64,000 nt of DNA from Rhodobacteraceae bacterium LMO-JJ12 (GCA_021555075.1 JAKGBX010000003.1:124001-188000), one strand, 5' to 3'. Shown: positions 26,472 through 35,576, numbered from the stretch's first letter. Made by a program: numbers and translations. Notes: generated by a model from the sequence alone, not told the origin.

Positions 26472-27751
26472 CAGCCATAAACCTTTTCTCCGCCGACATA
26501 AGTGGTGCGCACTTTACCTTGCATGCGCGCGCCGTCAAACGGGGTGTTCTTGGATTTTGAATGCAGGGTGAAACGGTCGAGCACGAAGGGCGCGTCAGCG
26601 TCAAAAACCACCAGATCGGCGGGCGCACCGGTGGCAAGCCGCCCGCACGAGAGGCCGAGACGGCGGGCGGGTTTGAGCGCCATGGCGCGAAAGAGTTGTG
26701 GCAGGGTGAGATCGCCCGAATGATAGAGGCGCAGGGCGGCGGGCAGGAAGGTTTCAAGCGCGACGGCGCCCGAGGCGGCCTCTTCAAAGGGCAGGCGTTT
26801 GGATTCTTCGTCTTGCGGCGTGTGCATCGAGGAAATGATGTCGATCAGGCCGGAGGCGACGGCTCCGACCACGGCGAGGCGGTCATCTTCGGATCTGAGC
26901 GGGGGTTTGACCTTGAAGAAGGTGCGGTAGTTGGCGACGTCAAATTCATTGAGGGTGAGGTGATGAATCGAGGTGCCTGCGGTGATGTCGAGGCCGTTGT
27001 TTTTGGCGCGCTCAAGCGCGGGGAGGGCGCGGGCGGTGGTGATCTGATCGGCGTGATAGCGGGTTTGGGTCATCTCCAAAAGTGCGATGTCACGGTCGAG
27101 CGCCATGCGTTCGGCCATGGGGGAGACGGCCGCGAGACCTCTGAGAGAGGCGAATTTTCCCGAGGTGGCGGCGGCACCGTCCGAGAGGGTGGGTTCCTGC
27201 ACGTGGGCGATGACCAGCGCGCCAAGGGAGCGGGCGTAGGTGAGGGCGCGGGCATAGACCTTGGTGTTGCGCACAACATGGTCGCAATCGGTGAAGGCGA
27301 CGGCGCCCGCATCCATCAGCAAGCCGATCTCGGTCATCTCGTGGCCTTCGCGCCCTTTGGTGAGGGCGGCCATGGGCAGAACGTTCACCGGGGCGGCCTC
27401 GTTGGCGCGTCGGCGCACAAATTCGAGGGTTTCCGGCGTGTCGGTGGCGGGCAAGGTATCGGGGCGAGTGACGATGGTGGTGACACCGCCAGCGGCGGCG
27501 GCGAGGCCGGCGGAGCGATAGCTTTCCTTGTGGCGCTCACCGGGTTCGCAGACCTTGACGCCGATATCGACGATGCCAGGGGCAAGGCATTTGCCATTGC
27601 AATCAACCGTTTGATCCGCCTGATCGGTGGGCGCTGGGGTGCTGGCCTCGCCCGTTGCGGCGATGTTGGCGCCGTCTATCAGCAGCCAGCCGAGGGTATC
27701 TGTTCCGGTTTCGGGGTTGATCAGGCGGGCGTTGGTAAGGAGGGTTTTCAT
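26471..27751 (-). CDS. Dihydroorotase homologue lacking catalytic residues (PyrC'-like)
   Basis: A 426-residue amidohydrolase-fold protein clearly related to class I dihydroorotase along its whole length. The catalytic positions are changed. The metal-binding HxH in the usual VDxHxHxREPG is GxK here (VDIGVKVCEPGE). The AHCE-like segment is AHVQ, and the expected His of YHxxHxST is Gln (YHADQITT). The catalytic Asp of TDHAP is lost (ISSMHTPQ). Substrate-loop flanks (PPLRSEDDR) remain. In Pseudomonas an inactive PyrC' supports assembly of aspartate transcarbamoylase. pyrB lies 2.2 kb upstream in the same run of genes, so a similar structural role is my inference. Confidence 0.85.
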   Translation of the reverse strand: MKTLLTNARLINPETGTDTLGWLLIDGANIAATGEASTPAPTDQADQTVDCNGKCLAPGIVDIGVKVCEPGERHKESYRSAGLAAAAGGVTTIVTRPDTLPATDTPETLEFVRRRANEAAPVNVLPMAALTKGREGHEMTEIGLLMDAGAVAFTDCDHVVRNTKVYARALTYARSLGALVIAHVQEPTLSDGAAATSGKFASLRGLAAVSPMAERMALDRDIALLEMTQTRYHADQITTARALPALERAKNNGLDITAGTSIHHLTLNEFDVANYRTFFKVKPPLRSEDDRLAVVGAVASGLIDIISSMHTPQDEESKRLPFEEAASGAVALETFLPAALRLYHSGDLTLPQLFRAMALKPARRLGLSCGRLATGAPADLVVFDADAPFVLDRFTLHSKSKNTPFDGARMQGKVRTTYVGGEKVYG

Positions 27752-28308
27752 GACATTTGCCTCTTTCGGATCTCGTGCATCTGGGCAAGCACGGAGCGGG
27801 CGTCGGGGATGCGGATGAAGCCGACGGGTTTGCGGGCCGTGCCGCGCCGGGTTTCATAGGCGAAGATCAATGTGCCGGGATCGCGACCATCAAACTCGAT
27901 ATCGGTTTCGGGGACGATATCATAGGATTTAAGCGTGCGCCCGCGCATCGGCACATTGGTGGCGATGAAGGCGCGCCGGTTGGTAAGGGTATACCAGGTG
28001 TGGCGACGCACGAAGGCCGCCCAGAGCGCGTCGCCGCCCAGCATTTTGAGTCCGACCAGCACGAAGGGGATGCCGAACAGCGGAAAGAGCCGGACGAAGC
28101 CGGGAAGTCCATCTTGGCCGGTGATCCAGGACGCCTGAACGATCCAGAACAGCGCGAAACCGGTGAAGAATACGCCCATGATCATCTGCATCGGCGCGCG
28201 CCCGGCAAAGCTGATGCGCGCGTCGGGGCGGTCCTGCCAGACGATCTTTTCGCCGGGGTCGAGGATGCCGTCCCATCCGGGGGCCGTGGTAGGGGCGGCG
28301 GTATTCAT
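27748..28308 (-). CDS. PH-like (bPH) domain membrane protein 1
   Basis: A 186-residue protein opening with DGILDPGEKIVWQDRPDARIS, a start typical of bacterial PH-like membrane proteins. Two membrane helices follow (MQMIMGVFFTGFALFWIV and LFPLFGIPFVLVGLKML). The beta-rich domain then begins at TWYTLTNRRAFIATNVPMRG, where TLTNRR is the family's signature strand. The start is the ATG at 28308. It overlaps both neighbours by 4 nt. The role is unknown, probably at the inner membrane. Confidence 0.8.
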   Translation of the reverse strand: MNTAAPTTAPGWDGILDPGEKIVWQDRPDARISFAGRAPMQMIMGVFFTGFALFWIVQASWITGQDGLPGFVRLFPLFGIPFVLVGLKMLGGDALWAAFVRRHTWYTLTNRRAFIATNVPMRGRTLKSYDIVPETDIEFDGRDPGTLIFAYETRRGTARKPVGFIRIPDARSVLAQMHEIRKRQMS

Positions 28309-28763
28309 GGTCGGCCCCCGCCACAAATGCGCTCGATCAGGACTTTGGTGGCGTTGCTGTCGGGTTGATACTTGATCAGGTGTTTGCCGCCCGTGAGCGT
28401 GACAACCTGCACCACCGAAAGCAGCGCATTGACCTTCTGGATATCGCCGAGACGCAGGGCGCGCCCACCGGGGCCGAGAAGGCGGCGGTTGGTCAGATCC
28501 CAGCGCTGGGCCAATTCATCCGAGGCGACATACCAGCCGCGCAGGGCTATCGCTGCCAGACCGCCAATGGCGCCGGTCCAGACATGCGGATTGCCCAGAG
28601 CCCAGAGGATCGCCATGCCGAGCGCCATGGCTATTGCCGCCATAACGGCATGATCGCGCAGATAGGTGGCGCGGTCGGGGGTGAGGCTGACCAGAAGTTC
28701 TTCGCCTTCCGCCAGGGGGGAATCGGGGGTGTTGGAATAATGCAGTTCGGGCGCTTTAGTCAT
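28305..28763 (-). CDS. PH-like domain membrane protein 2
   Basis: A 152-residue protein with two membrane helices (about residues 38-75) followed by a beta-rich domain starting WDLTNRRLLGPGGRALRLGDI, the same signature strand as its neighbours. The start is the ATG at 28763 (MTKAPEL), which lies inside the end of the preceding gene, an 8-nt overlap. It is paralogous in layout to the genes on each side. Confidence 0.78.
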   Translation of the reverse strand: MTKAPELHYSNTPDSPLAEGEELLVSLTPDRATYLRDHAVMAAIAMALGMAILWALGNPHVWTGAIGGLAAIALRGWYVASDELAQRWDLTNRRLLGPGGRALRLGDIQKVNALLSVVQVVTLTGGKHLIKYQPDSNATKVLIERICGGGRP

Positions 28764-29232
28764 TCTTACCATCCTCGAAACCCGCCTTGGCATTCAGGAT
28801 GCGAGTGCGGATGTCACGCGGGCGGGGGACGAATTGCATTGTCGTGGAGGTGCCTGCGGAAAAACCGATACGCAGCGCCCACCACGCCCAAGGGCGCAGC
28901 CAAGCCAGTTGATCCAAGGAAATGGCGGCATTTTCTTCGGGCGCTTGGAGGCGTTCATAGATCAGGCGGCGGTCGGTCAGGAACCAGCGGTCGTTGCGGT
29001 GGCGAAACCATGTTGTGAGATCATCAAAGATCACCACAAAAATCACCGTAGAGACCGGTACTGCGATGAGCCATTGGATGAGCGTCAGATAGCCGAGACT
29101 GGCCAGCGCCAGCGCGGTCACAAAGCTAAGGAGGGCTGCGCGGTGGGCAAATAGCTGAAGCTGGGGTTGCCAGCTGGCCAGTAGCCGCTCGCCCGAAAGC
29201 AGGGGCGTGACGGGCGGGGCGGGCGTGCTCAT
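28756..29232 (-). CDS. PH-like domain membrane protein 3
   Basis: A 158-residue protein with the same layout as the two downstream genes. It has an N-terminal LLSGERLLASWQPQLQLF, two membrane helices (LLSFVTALALASLGYLTLI and LIAVPVSTVIFVVIF), then WFLTDRRLIYERLQAP and a beta-rich tail. The ATG at 29232 overlaps the stop of a tiny membrane peptide gene by 3 nt. Confidence 0.78.
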   Translation of the reverse strand: MSTPAPPVTPLLSGERLLASWQPQLQLFAHRAALLSFVTALALASLGYLTLIQWLIAVPVSTVIFVVIFDDLTTWFRHRNDRWFLTDRRLIYERLQAPEENAAISLDQLAWLRPWAWWALRIGFSAGTSTTMQFVPRPRDIRTRILNAKAGFEDGKND

Positions 29233-29333
29233 CCCGCGACCCAGACCATGAGCGCGGCGATGGCGAAGAGCACGAGGAGCGCCACGGTTGCGACGCGGCC
29301 ACTCATTTTCGGGTCTTTGGGATCTTCGCTCAT
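29229..29333 (-). CDS. 34-residue single-span membrane peptide
   Basis: A short frame encodes MSEDPKDPKMSGR followed by a hydrophobic helix (VATVALLVLFAIAALMVWVAG) to the end. It fits exactly between its neighbours: its stop overlaps the start of PH-like gene 3, and it begins 16 nt after the upstream gene ends. The acidic cytoplasmic head and clean membrane span suggest a real coupled gene, possibly a partner of the PH-like proteins. Confidence 0.6.
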   Translation of the reverse strand: MSEDPKDPKMSGRVATVALLVLFAIAALMVWVAG

Positions 29334-29349
29334 TTCACGCACGCCTTGG

Positions 29350-29919
29350 TTATTTAAGCAGGGCGATGCCCGCCCAGAGCAATAGGGCGGCGGCAATCAC
29401 CGCCGTCAGGATCAATGCGCCGCTCGGGGCCGAGCGGCCTTGGGGTGGGGGGGCTGATTGGGGGGGCGTGAGCGTTCCGCGACCGGTGTCTGAGGTCAGC
29501 CGCTTCATCGAAATCTCGGCCTGCGGGGTGTCAAATGTGGCGATCAGGGTAAGGGCAGGTTCCGGGGCAAGCGGGCCGGGGGCGGGCAGCGCCTCGGAGA
29601 GCAGCAAGAGAATGTAGCCGTCGAGCGCGTTGAGCTTGCTGCGCAGCGGTGCGATCTGCTCATCAGTGATATCATAGGCGGTGGCAAGATAGCCGGGTAG
29701 GCCCAGCCCGGCGAGATCGGCCACGTCAAAGAGTTCGACCTGGGGGAGATCAAGCGCGGGTTGGTTGAGCAGCGTGGGCGCGGCGGCAACGAAGGGGCGC
29801 TCGGGGTCGGCGGGAAGATCGGGGTTGATGCGATCACGCAGGGCGGCGTCATCAAGGCTGACGGTGAACAGACGCAAGCGCCCGCGTTCGCCGGGTTCGA
29901 TTTCTATCGGTGCGCTCAT
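29350..29919 (-). CDS. Hypothetical tail-anchored protein next to pyrB
   Basis: A 189-residue protein with a soluble N-terminal domain of about 150 residues ([22 protein letters not shown]...), a Pro-rich linker ([15 protein letters not shown]) and one C-terminal membrane helix ([21 protein letters not shown]). It overlaps the pyrB stop by 4 nt, so it is translated after it. No family is recognised. Confidence 0.75.
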   Translation of the reverse strand: MSAPIEIEPGERGRLRLFTVSLDDAALRDRINPDLPADPERPFVAAAPTLLNQPALDLPQVELFDVADLAGLGLPGYLATAYDITDEQIAPLRSKLNALDGYILLLLSEALPAPGPLAPEPALTLIATFDTPQAEISMKRLTSDTGRGTLTPPQSAPPPQGRSAPSGALILTAVIAAALLLWAGIALLK

Positions 29920-30866
29920 GCCATCACCGATGTTGGCGGGCGCGTCAGGTTGCGCGCCAAAAGGTCCATCGCGGCCATGCGCACGGCGACGCCCATTTCG
30001 ACCTGTTCCTGAATGACCGAGCGGGTGATGTCATCGGCGATTTCGCCGTCAATCTCGACGCCGCGATTCATCGGGCCGGGGTGCATGACGATGGCGTCGG
30101 GCTTGGCAAGCGCAAGCTTTTCGGCATCAAGCCCGTATCGGTAAAAATATTCGCGCTCGGACGGGATAAAGCCGCCATCCATACGCTCGCGTTGAAGGCG
30201 CAGCATCATCACCACATCGACGTCTTTTAGGCCTTCGCGCATGTCGTCAAAGACCTCGACGCCGAATTCGCCAATCTGGCTGGGCATCAAGGTGGTGGGG
30301 CCGACAAGGCGCACGCGGTTTTCCATCTTGCCCAAGAGCAGGATGTTGGAGCGGGCAACCCGGGAATGGGCGATGTCGCCGCAGATCGCAATCGAAAGGC
30401 GGTGCAGGCGGCCTTTGGCGCGCCGGATGGTCAGGGCATCGAGCAGCGCCTGTGTGGGGTGTTCGTGACGCCCGTCACCGGCGTTGAGCACGGCGCAATT
30501 GACCTTCTGGGACAAGAGATCGACGGCGCCGGAGTGGGGATGGCGCACGATCAAAAGATCGGGGTGCATGGCGTTGAGGGTGAGGGCGGTGTCGATCAGG
30601 GTTTCGCCCTTTTTGATCGAACTGGCCTGCATCGCCATGTTCATCACGTCGGCGCCAAGCCGCTTGCCTGCCAGCTCAAAACTGGCCAGGGTGCGGGTCG
30701 AATTCTCGAAGAACATGTTGATCTGGGTGAGTCCGGCAAGGGCATCGGAATGCTTGTGCGCGGAGCGGTTGAGCGTGACATATTGCTCGGCCAGATCGAG
30801 AATGGTGGTGATGTCGACGGGCGAGAGCGCCTCGATCCCCAGAAGATGTCGGTGCACAAAGCTCAT
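29916..30866 (-). CDS. pyrB: Aspartate carbamoyltransferase catalytic subunit
   Basis: A 316-residue transcarbamoylase. The carbamoyl-phosphate loop [19 protein letters not shown] is at about residues 52-70. Other motifs are [12 protein letters not shown], the [16 protein letters not shown] segment and [12 protein letters not shown] near the C-terminus. It forms carbamoyl aspartate in pyrimidine synthesis. I saw no pyrI regulatory subunit nearby; the inactive dihydroorotase homologue downstream may be its partner. The start is the ATG at 30866; the open frame to 31844 beyond it is antisense to the uracil-DNA glycosylase and not coding. Confidence 0.95.
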   Translation of the reverse strand: MSFVHRHLLGIEALSPVDITTILDLAEQYVTLNRSAHKHSDALAGLTQINMFFENSTRTLASFELAGKRLGADVMNMAMQASSIKKGETLIDTALTLNAMHPDLLIVRHPHSGAVDLLSQKVNCAVLNAGDGRHEHPTQALLDALTIRRAKGRLHRLSIAICGDIAHSRVARSNILLLGKMENRVRLVGPTTLMPSQIGEFGVEVFDDMREGLKDVDVVMMLRLQRERMDGGFIPSEREYFYRYGLDAEKLALAKPDAIVMHPGPMNRGVEIDGEIADDITRSVIQEQVEMGVAVRMAAMDLLARNLTRPPTSVMA

Positions 30867-30997
30867 AACATGTCTCTTCGTCGATTTCGGTGGGTTATAG
30901 GAAGGGCATGGGGCGGAGTCTAGCGGTTCTGGGTGGAATCGCGGATGATCTGCGGGCAGGGGGCCAGGATTGCGGCGGTGGGTCTGGGTGTTCTGGC

Positions 30998-31030
30998 GCG
31001 GATTTTGGATATTTGTAGCAAGATGAAGGG
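30998..31030 (+). repeat. Intergenic repeat, copy 3 (degenerate)
   Basis: This shows only the right half clearly: GCGGATTTTGGATATTTGTAG, then CAAGATGAAGGG. The GC stem is weak. It lies between divergent pyrB and the uracil-DNA glycosylase gene. Confidence 0.5.
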
Positions 31031-31133
31031 CGAAGGCCCCGTCGCAGCGCCGCTGGTGGCGCAAAACATTGGGTGATGCCGAGGGTGATATCGGTGGTTC
31101 AGGCCGCTCGCGTGATCGGTTAGACTTGGGCGC

Positions 31134-31934
31134 ATGGAATCGGGTCTGGGATATTACGAGGCGAAAGCCGCTCTGGAATGGCAGATGGAACTGGGCGCCG
31201 ATGAAGCCATCGGGGAAGCGCCCGTTGATCGCTATGCATTGGCGACGGCGGAGTTGGCGCGCGCGCAGGCACCTGTCGCGGCTTCGGTTGCAGCGGTCGC
31301 CCCGGTGGCCAGAGCGCAGCAGGCCGAGGAGCGCGATCCGGTTGGCGAGGCACGCAAAGCGGCGGCGGGGGCGGGCGATCTGGCAGCACTTGCGGCTGCG
31401 ATGGCGGCCTATGAGCATTGCGAACTCAAGCGCGGCGCGCGCCAGTTGGTGTTTGCCGATGGTTTGCCCGCGGCGCGGCTGATGATTATCGGCGAGGCGC
31501 CGGGGCGCGAGGAAGATATCGCAGGAAAGCCCTTTGTCGGTCGGGCCGGGCAATTGCTTGACCGGATGCTCGGGGCCATCGAGATGGGGCGCGACCGCGA
31601 GGAGGCGCCAGTCTATATCACCAATGTCATGCCCTGGCGCCCGCCGCAGAACCGCGATCCCAAACCCGAGGAAATCGCGATGATGTTGCCGTTTCTTGAA
31701 CGCCATGTCGCGCTGATTGATCCCGAAGTGGTTGTTTTGATGGGCAATACCGCCTGTCAGGCCGTTCTTGGAAAGCGCGGCATCATGCGTCTGCGGGGGC
31801 AATGGAGCGAAGCCTTTGGACGCCCGGCATTGGCGATGTTTCATCCGGCCTATCTCTTGCGTCAGCCAGCTGCCAAGCGCGAGACCTGGGCGGATTTGTT
31901 GAGCGTCAAGGCAAAGCTGGCGGGCGGTGCATGA
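31134..31934 (+). CDS. Uracil-DNA glycosylase, family 4/5-like
   Basis: A 266-residue protein whose C-terminal 180 residues carry the family 4 motifs: [22 protein letters not shown] (motif A), [15 protein letters not shown] and the motif B region [10 protein letters not shown]. The N-terminal 85 residues are Ala-rich with low complexity. Classic family 4 enzymes bind a [4Fe-4S] cluster through four cysteines. Only two Cys are seen (YEHCEL, NTACQ), so the cluster is probably absent. It removes uracil from DNA in base excision repair. Confidence 0.85.
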   Translation: MESGLGYYEAKAALEWQMELGADEAIGEAPVDRYALATAELARAQAPVAASVAAVAPVARAQQAEERDPVGEARKAAAGAGDLAALAAAMAAYEHCELKRGARQLVFADGLPAARLMIIGEAPGREEDIAGKPFVGRAGQLLDRMLGAIEMGRDREEAPVYITNVMPWRPPQNRDPKPEEIAMMLPFLERHVALIDPEVVVLMGNTACQAVLGKRGIMRLRGQWSEAFGRPALAMFHPAYLLRQPAAKRETWADLLSVKAKLAGGA

Positions 31935-32233
31935 CGCGACCGGCTGTGAGCGTGAGCGCGCCAGAATTTGAGTGCCAGAAGCTTTTTCAGCAACGCGGTG
32001 GTGAATTATGCGCCGGTCGGTGTGTCGGGCAAGCCGTTTTTGCAGTGCGGCGCGCGGCGCTGTCGAGGAGCGCTTGCAGACGCGGCGTCAGGCTTATAGG
32101 CAAGGGGGCGCGGGGATTTGGCGCCGCGATGATGCCGCCGAACAGGGCCTTGTCGGGAGGACCCGAAATCTGGCGCGCGGTGCCGGATGCAGAGCGAATG
32201 ACCGGTTTCTCAGCCAAGCGCGAGCGTCGGTGA
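31931..32233 (+). CDS. Doubtful 100-residue reading frame after the glycosylase gene
   Basis: The 327 nt between the glycosylase gene and the metallophosphoesterase gene hold a frame starting at an ATG that overlaps the glycosylase stop by 4 nt. Its product ([16 protein letters not shown]...) is Arg- and Ala-rich, with no domain I can recognise. The overlap supports translation; the composition resembles out-of-frame GC-rich sequence. It could equally be decayed coding sequence. Confidence 0.25.
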   Translation: MTRPAVSVSAPEFECQKLFQQRGGELCAGRCVGQAVFAVRRAALSRSACRRGVRLIGKGARGFGAAMMPPNRALSGGPEIWRAVPDAERMTGFSAKRERR

Positions 32234-32260
32234 TGGAACTGTCAAATACAAGGTAGCAAC

Positions 32261-32857
32261 ATGAGAATACTTGCTTTTTCTGATCTCCATGCGAGCCGCA
32301 AGCAGGCCGCAGAGTTGGTTGCGGCCAGCCGGGACGCTGATCTTGTGATCGGTGCCGGGGATTATTGCAACATGGGCGAGGGGCTGGGTGAGGCGCTGGG
32401 ACTGCTGAGTGGCATTCGTGCGCCGATGGTTCTGGTGCCGGGCAATGCCGAAAGCGCGGAGGCGCTGCGCGCCGAAGTCGAAGAGGGTATCGCCGTGCTG
32501 CATGGCGGCGGTATCGCGATTGGTGGGGTGAAGATGTTTGGTCTTGGCTATAGCGTGCCGCCGCCGCCGTTCGGCGAAGGATGGTCATGCAATCTCGATG
32601 AAGCCGAAGCCGAGGCGATGCTGGCTGAGTGCAAGGCCGCCGACATCCTGATCAGCCATTCGCCGCCCCGTGGCGTGGCCGACCGCACGTCAGCGGGCCA
32701 ATCGGTCGGTTCGCTCGCGGTGGCCGAGGCGATCCGGCGGGTTCAGCCGGAGTTGGTGCTGTGCGGTCATATCCATGACAGTTGGGGCGAAGAGGGCCGG
32801 ATCGGGGCGACACGGATCGTCAACCTGGGGCCGTTTGCCAATTGGTTCGAGATTTGA
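32261..32857 (+). CDS. Calcineurin-like metallophosphoesterase
   Basis: A 198-residue phosphoesterase with metal-binding motifs in order: FSDLHAS near the N-terminus, GAGDY, GNAE (variant of GNHD), LISHSPP and GHIHDSWGE. It starts at an ATG eight bases after AAGGT. The 8-nt gap to moaB suggests cotranscription. The substrate is unknown. Confidence 0.85.
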   Translation: MRILAFSDLHASRKQAAELVAASRDADLVIGAGDYCNMGEGLGEALGLLSGIRAPMVLVPGNAESAEALRAEVEEGIAVLHGGGIAIGGVKMFGLGYSVPPPPFGEGWSCNLDEAEAEAMLAECKAADILISHSPPRGVADRTSAGQSVGSLAVAEAIRRVQPELVLCGHIHDSWGEEGRIGATRIVNLGPFANWFEI

Positions 32858-32867
32858 GGAGCCGGGC

Positions 32868-33410
32868 ATGAGCCGGATCGACGAAAGCAAGGATTTCATC
32901 GCGGTGCGCATTGCCGTGTTGACCGTATCGGACACGCGCAGGCCCGAGGAAGATCGTTCGGGCGACACATTGGTGGCGCGGATTGAAAAGGCGGGGCATG
33001 TGTTGGCGCATCGCGCTATTGTGCGTGACGAACGCGACCTGATTTCCGCGCAACTGCGCGCGTGGGTGGCGGATGACGATGTGGACGTGATCATTTCGAC
33101 CGGGGGCACCGGGTTGACCGGGCGCGATGTTACTGTCGAGGCGCATCGCGATGTGTATGAGAAAGAGATTGAGGCGTTTGGCACGGTTTTCACCATCGTG
33201 TCGATGAAGAAGATCGGAACCAGCGCGGTGCAGAGCCGGGCCACGGGCGGCGTGGCGGGGGGGACGTATCTGTTCGCATTGCCGGGCAGTCCGGGGGCGT
33301 GCAAGGATGCCTGGGACGATATCCTTGAGCCGCAGTTGGACTATCGCCATCAACCGTGCAATTTCGTCGAGATCATGCCGCGCCTGGATGAGCATCTGAG
33401 GCGCAAGTGA
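32868..33410 (+). CDS. moaB: Molybdenum cofactor biosynthesis protein MoaB
   Basis: A 180-residue MoaB/MogA-fold protein. It has IAVLTVSDTRRPEEDRSGDT, the molybdopterin-binding IISTGGTGLTGRD, and ALPGSPGACKDAWDDIL at the end. It acts in adenylylation of molybdopterin or its precursor. The start is the ATG at 32868. Its stop overlaps the NUDIX gene start by 4 nt. Confidence 0.93.
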   Translation: MSRIDESKDFIAVRIAVLTVSDTRRPEEDRSGDTLVARIEKAGHVLAHRAIVRDERDLISAQLRAWVADDDVDVIISTGGTGLTGRDVTVEAHRDVYEKEIEAFGTVFTIVSMKKIGTSAVQSRATGGVAGGTYLFALPGSPGACKDAWDDILEPQLDYRHQPCNFVEIMPRLDEHLRRK

Positions 33411-33847
33411 GCGGGTTTGTCGATATTGGCCCGCTACCCGACAAGGTGATCTGGCGGGGGGCGGCGGTGCTTGCGCGCGACCGCGAAGGCCGGGTTCTGA
33501 TGCAGCTTAGAGACAGCTATGAGGGCATTGCGGCGCCGGGGCTGTGGGGGTTGTTTGGCGGCGGGGTCGAGCCGGGCGAGGAGCTTGAAGCCGCGGCGCG
33601 GCGCGAGTTTCGCGAGGAGACCGGGATTGATCTGAGCGGCGATACGCTCTGTCCGATGGTGCGGTTTGCCAGCCAGGCGATAGCGCAGGGGATTGTGCAT
33701 GTCTTTGCGCTGGAACGGGTGGTTGGCGCGCAGGAAGTGCAGTTGGGTGAGGGGGCAGGTTTTGCATTTCTGACCCGTGATCAGGTCAAATCGTTTGATC
33801 TGATCGGCAACTTTCGCGACGTTTTGTTGACGCTCGACGATTTTTAG
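33407..33847 (+). CDS. NUDIX hydrolase
   Basis: A 146-residue protein with a complete Nudix box (GGGVEPGEELEAAARREFREE followed by TG) at about residues 46-70. The GTG start at 33407 overlaps the moaB stop. It hydrolyses a nucleoside diphosphate derivative; the exact substrate cannot be predicted. It is the last gene of the phosphoesterase-moaB-Nudix set. Confidence 0.88.
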   Translation: MSGFVDIGPLPDKVIWRGAAVLARDREGRVLMQLRDSYEGIAAPGLWGLFGGGVEPGEELEAAARREFREETGIDLSGDTLCPMVRFASQAIAQGIVHVFALERVVGAQEVQLGEGAGFAFLTRDQVKSFDLIGNFRDVLLTLDDF

Positions 33848-33967
33848 AAGTTTTTTAGACGGAATTTGCGGCCTGGGGCGTATCATGCTTGTGGCTTGGA
33901 AATTTTGTGTGGTGCACTAGATTATTCAATCTATATCGCAAGAGTTTGCAGCAAGGGCCTGATCGAA

Positions 33968-35431
33968 ATGCGTTTTTTGCGTCAAAGTCTGACCGGCCTA
34001 TTCCTTTTGTCTCTGACATTGGGGGTGTTGGTCTATGCCGGCGACATGGTGCGCGAGGCGGTGCAAGAGCGGTTGAACCGTGAAGCGCGGGTGCCGCAGG
34101 CGCGCGAACGAGAGTTTGCCGTGAACGTGGTGCGGGCGCGGCTGGGCGAAGAGGCTCCGATCCTCACCGCCTATGGCGAGGTGCAAAGTCGGCGCACGCT
34201 GGATCTGCGCGCGGCCACGGGTGGTAGTATCGTGATGCTGGCCAGCAATTTCGTGGAAGGCGGGCAGGTGAAGGCCGGGCAGTTATTGGCACGGATCGAC
34301 CCGTCAGAGGCGCAGGCGGCGCTGGACCGCGCGACTTCGGACAAGCGGGACGCCGAAGCAGAGGTGCGCGATGCGGCCAGTGCGGTGGATCTTGCGCGCG
34401 ACGAGGTTGCGGCAGCGAGAGAGCAGGCGGCGCTGCGCGAGCGGGCGTTTGAGCGGCAGGTGAATTTGAAGGAACGCGGCGTTGGCACCGATGCGGCGGT
34501 GGAGGCGGCGGAGTTGACCGCGTCATCTGCGCGGGCCGTTGTGTTGGGCAAGCGGCAGGCGTTGGCCAATGCCGAAGCGCGGATCAATCAGGCCGCCACG
34601 CGGCTGGCGCGGGCCGAGATCGTTCTGAGCGAGGCAATGCGCATGTTGGCGGATACCGAGATCAGGGCCGGGTATTCCGGCACGTTGAGCGAGGTCACCG
34701 TGGTTGAGGGCGGGCTGGTATCGCCGGGAGAGCGGCTGGCGCGGCTGGTGGACGGTGATGCGCTTGAGGTGGCGTTTCGCATCTCGACGCAGGCTTATGC
34801 GGGGCTTCTGGATGAAAACGGTCGGCTGACGCCGGCGAATATGCGCGCGGCGCTGGACGCGTTCGGGCTTGATCTGGTGGCCAAGGGCCAATTGAGCCGC
34901 GATAGCGCGGCGGTTGGCGAAGGACAGACCGGGCGCTTGCTGTTTGCGCGCCTTGATGCGGGGCGGGGATTGAAGCCGGGTGACTTTGTCACGGTCGAGA
35001 TCGACGAGGCGCCGATGCAGAACGTGATCCGACTGCCTGCTGGGGCGCTGGGGCCTGACGGGACGGTGCTGGCGCTGGATGAGGAAGACCGGCTGATCGA
35101 GTTCGAGGTCGAGTTGGTGCGGCGGCAGGGCGATGATGTGATCCTGCGCAATGACGATTTGGATGGTCGTGACGTGGTGACGTCGCGCACGCCGCTGTTG
35201 GGGACGGGGATCAAGGTGAAACCATTTCGCATTGATGGCGGTGCGGCGGAGCCTGAGCCAGAGCCGGAGATGCTTGAGCTTTCCATGGAACGGCGCGAGC
35301 GGCTGGTCGCCTATATCGAGGCCAACAACCGGATGCCTGACGAGGTCAAGACGCGGATTTTGAGTGCGCTTACCAAGGAGCAGGTGCCTGCGCAGATGGT
35401 GCAGCGGCTCGAAGCGCGGATGGGGGGATGA
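33968..35431 (+). CDS. RND efflux periplasmic adaptor (HlyD/MFP family)
   Basis: A 487-residue adaptor. An N-terminal membrane anchor (LTGLFLLSLTLGVLVYAGDMV) is followed by a split lipoyl-like domain (GGSIVMLASNFVEGGQVKAGQLLARID and TEIRAGYSGTLSEVTVVEGGLVSPGERLARL) around an Ala-rich alpha-hairpin of about 120 residues. Beta-barrel domains follow, then an unusual C-terminal helical extension (from LELSMERRERLVAYIEANN). It links the inner membrane pump to an outer membrane channel. The ATG at 33968 is chosen because the membrane anchor begins there. The RND pump gene follows. Confidence 0.88.
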   Translation: MRFLRQSLTGLFLLSLTLGVLVYAGDMVREAVQERLNREARVPQAREREFAVNVVRARLGEEAPILTAYGEVQSRRTLDLRAATGGSIVMLASNFVEGGQVKAGQLLARIDPSEAQAALDRATSDKRDAEAEVRDAASAVDLARDEVAAAREQAALRERAFERQVNLKERGVGTDAAVEAAELTASSARAVVLGKRQALANAEARINQAATRLARAEIVLSEAMRMLADTEIRAGYSGTLSEVTVVEGGLVSPGERLARLVDGDALEVAFRISTQAYAGLLDENGRLTPANMRAALDAFGLDLVAKGQLSRDSAAVGEGQTGRLLFARLDAGRGLKPGDFVTVEIDEAPMQNVIRLPAGALGPDGTVLALDEEDRLIEFEVELVRRQGDDVILRNDDLDGRDVVTSRTPLLGTGIKVKPFRIDGGAAEPEPEPEMLELSMERRERLVAYIEANNRMPDEVKTRILSALTKEQVPAQMVQRLEARMGG

Positions 35432-35441
35432 GGATTTGCAC

Positions 35442-35576
35442 ATGCAAACCCGGACTGATGCGATGACATGGGCGCGCGAACCTTTGTGCACGATTGCGGT
35501 GCGTGATGGCGGCGCGCCGGGTGGTCTGGTGACGCGGCCTGATCGGTGGTCTTGCAAATGTCGGCCGGGCGCATGA
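35442..35576 (+). CDS. Possible 44-residue leader frame overlapping the RND pump start
   Basis: A small frame starts at an ATG with GAGGA about ten bases upstream, just after the adaptor stop. It ends in TGA overlapping the pump ATG at 35573 by 4 nt. The product (MQTRTDAMTWAREPL... ending CKCRPGA) resembles nothing known. It fills the 141-nt gap and could couple pump translation, or it may be chance. Confidence 0.3.
   Translation: MQTRTDAMTWAREPLCTIAVRDGGAPGGLVTRPDRWSCKCRPGA

Noticed and set aside
29916-31844. Extending pyrB upstream to a 642-residue protein
   Set aside because: The extra 326 residues run antisense to the uracil-DNA glycosylase gene; PyrB has its normal start at 30866.
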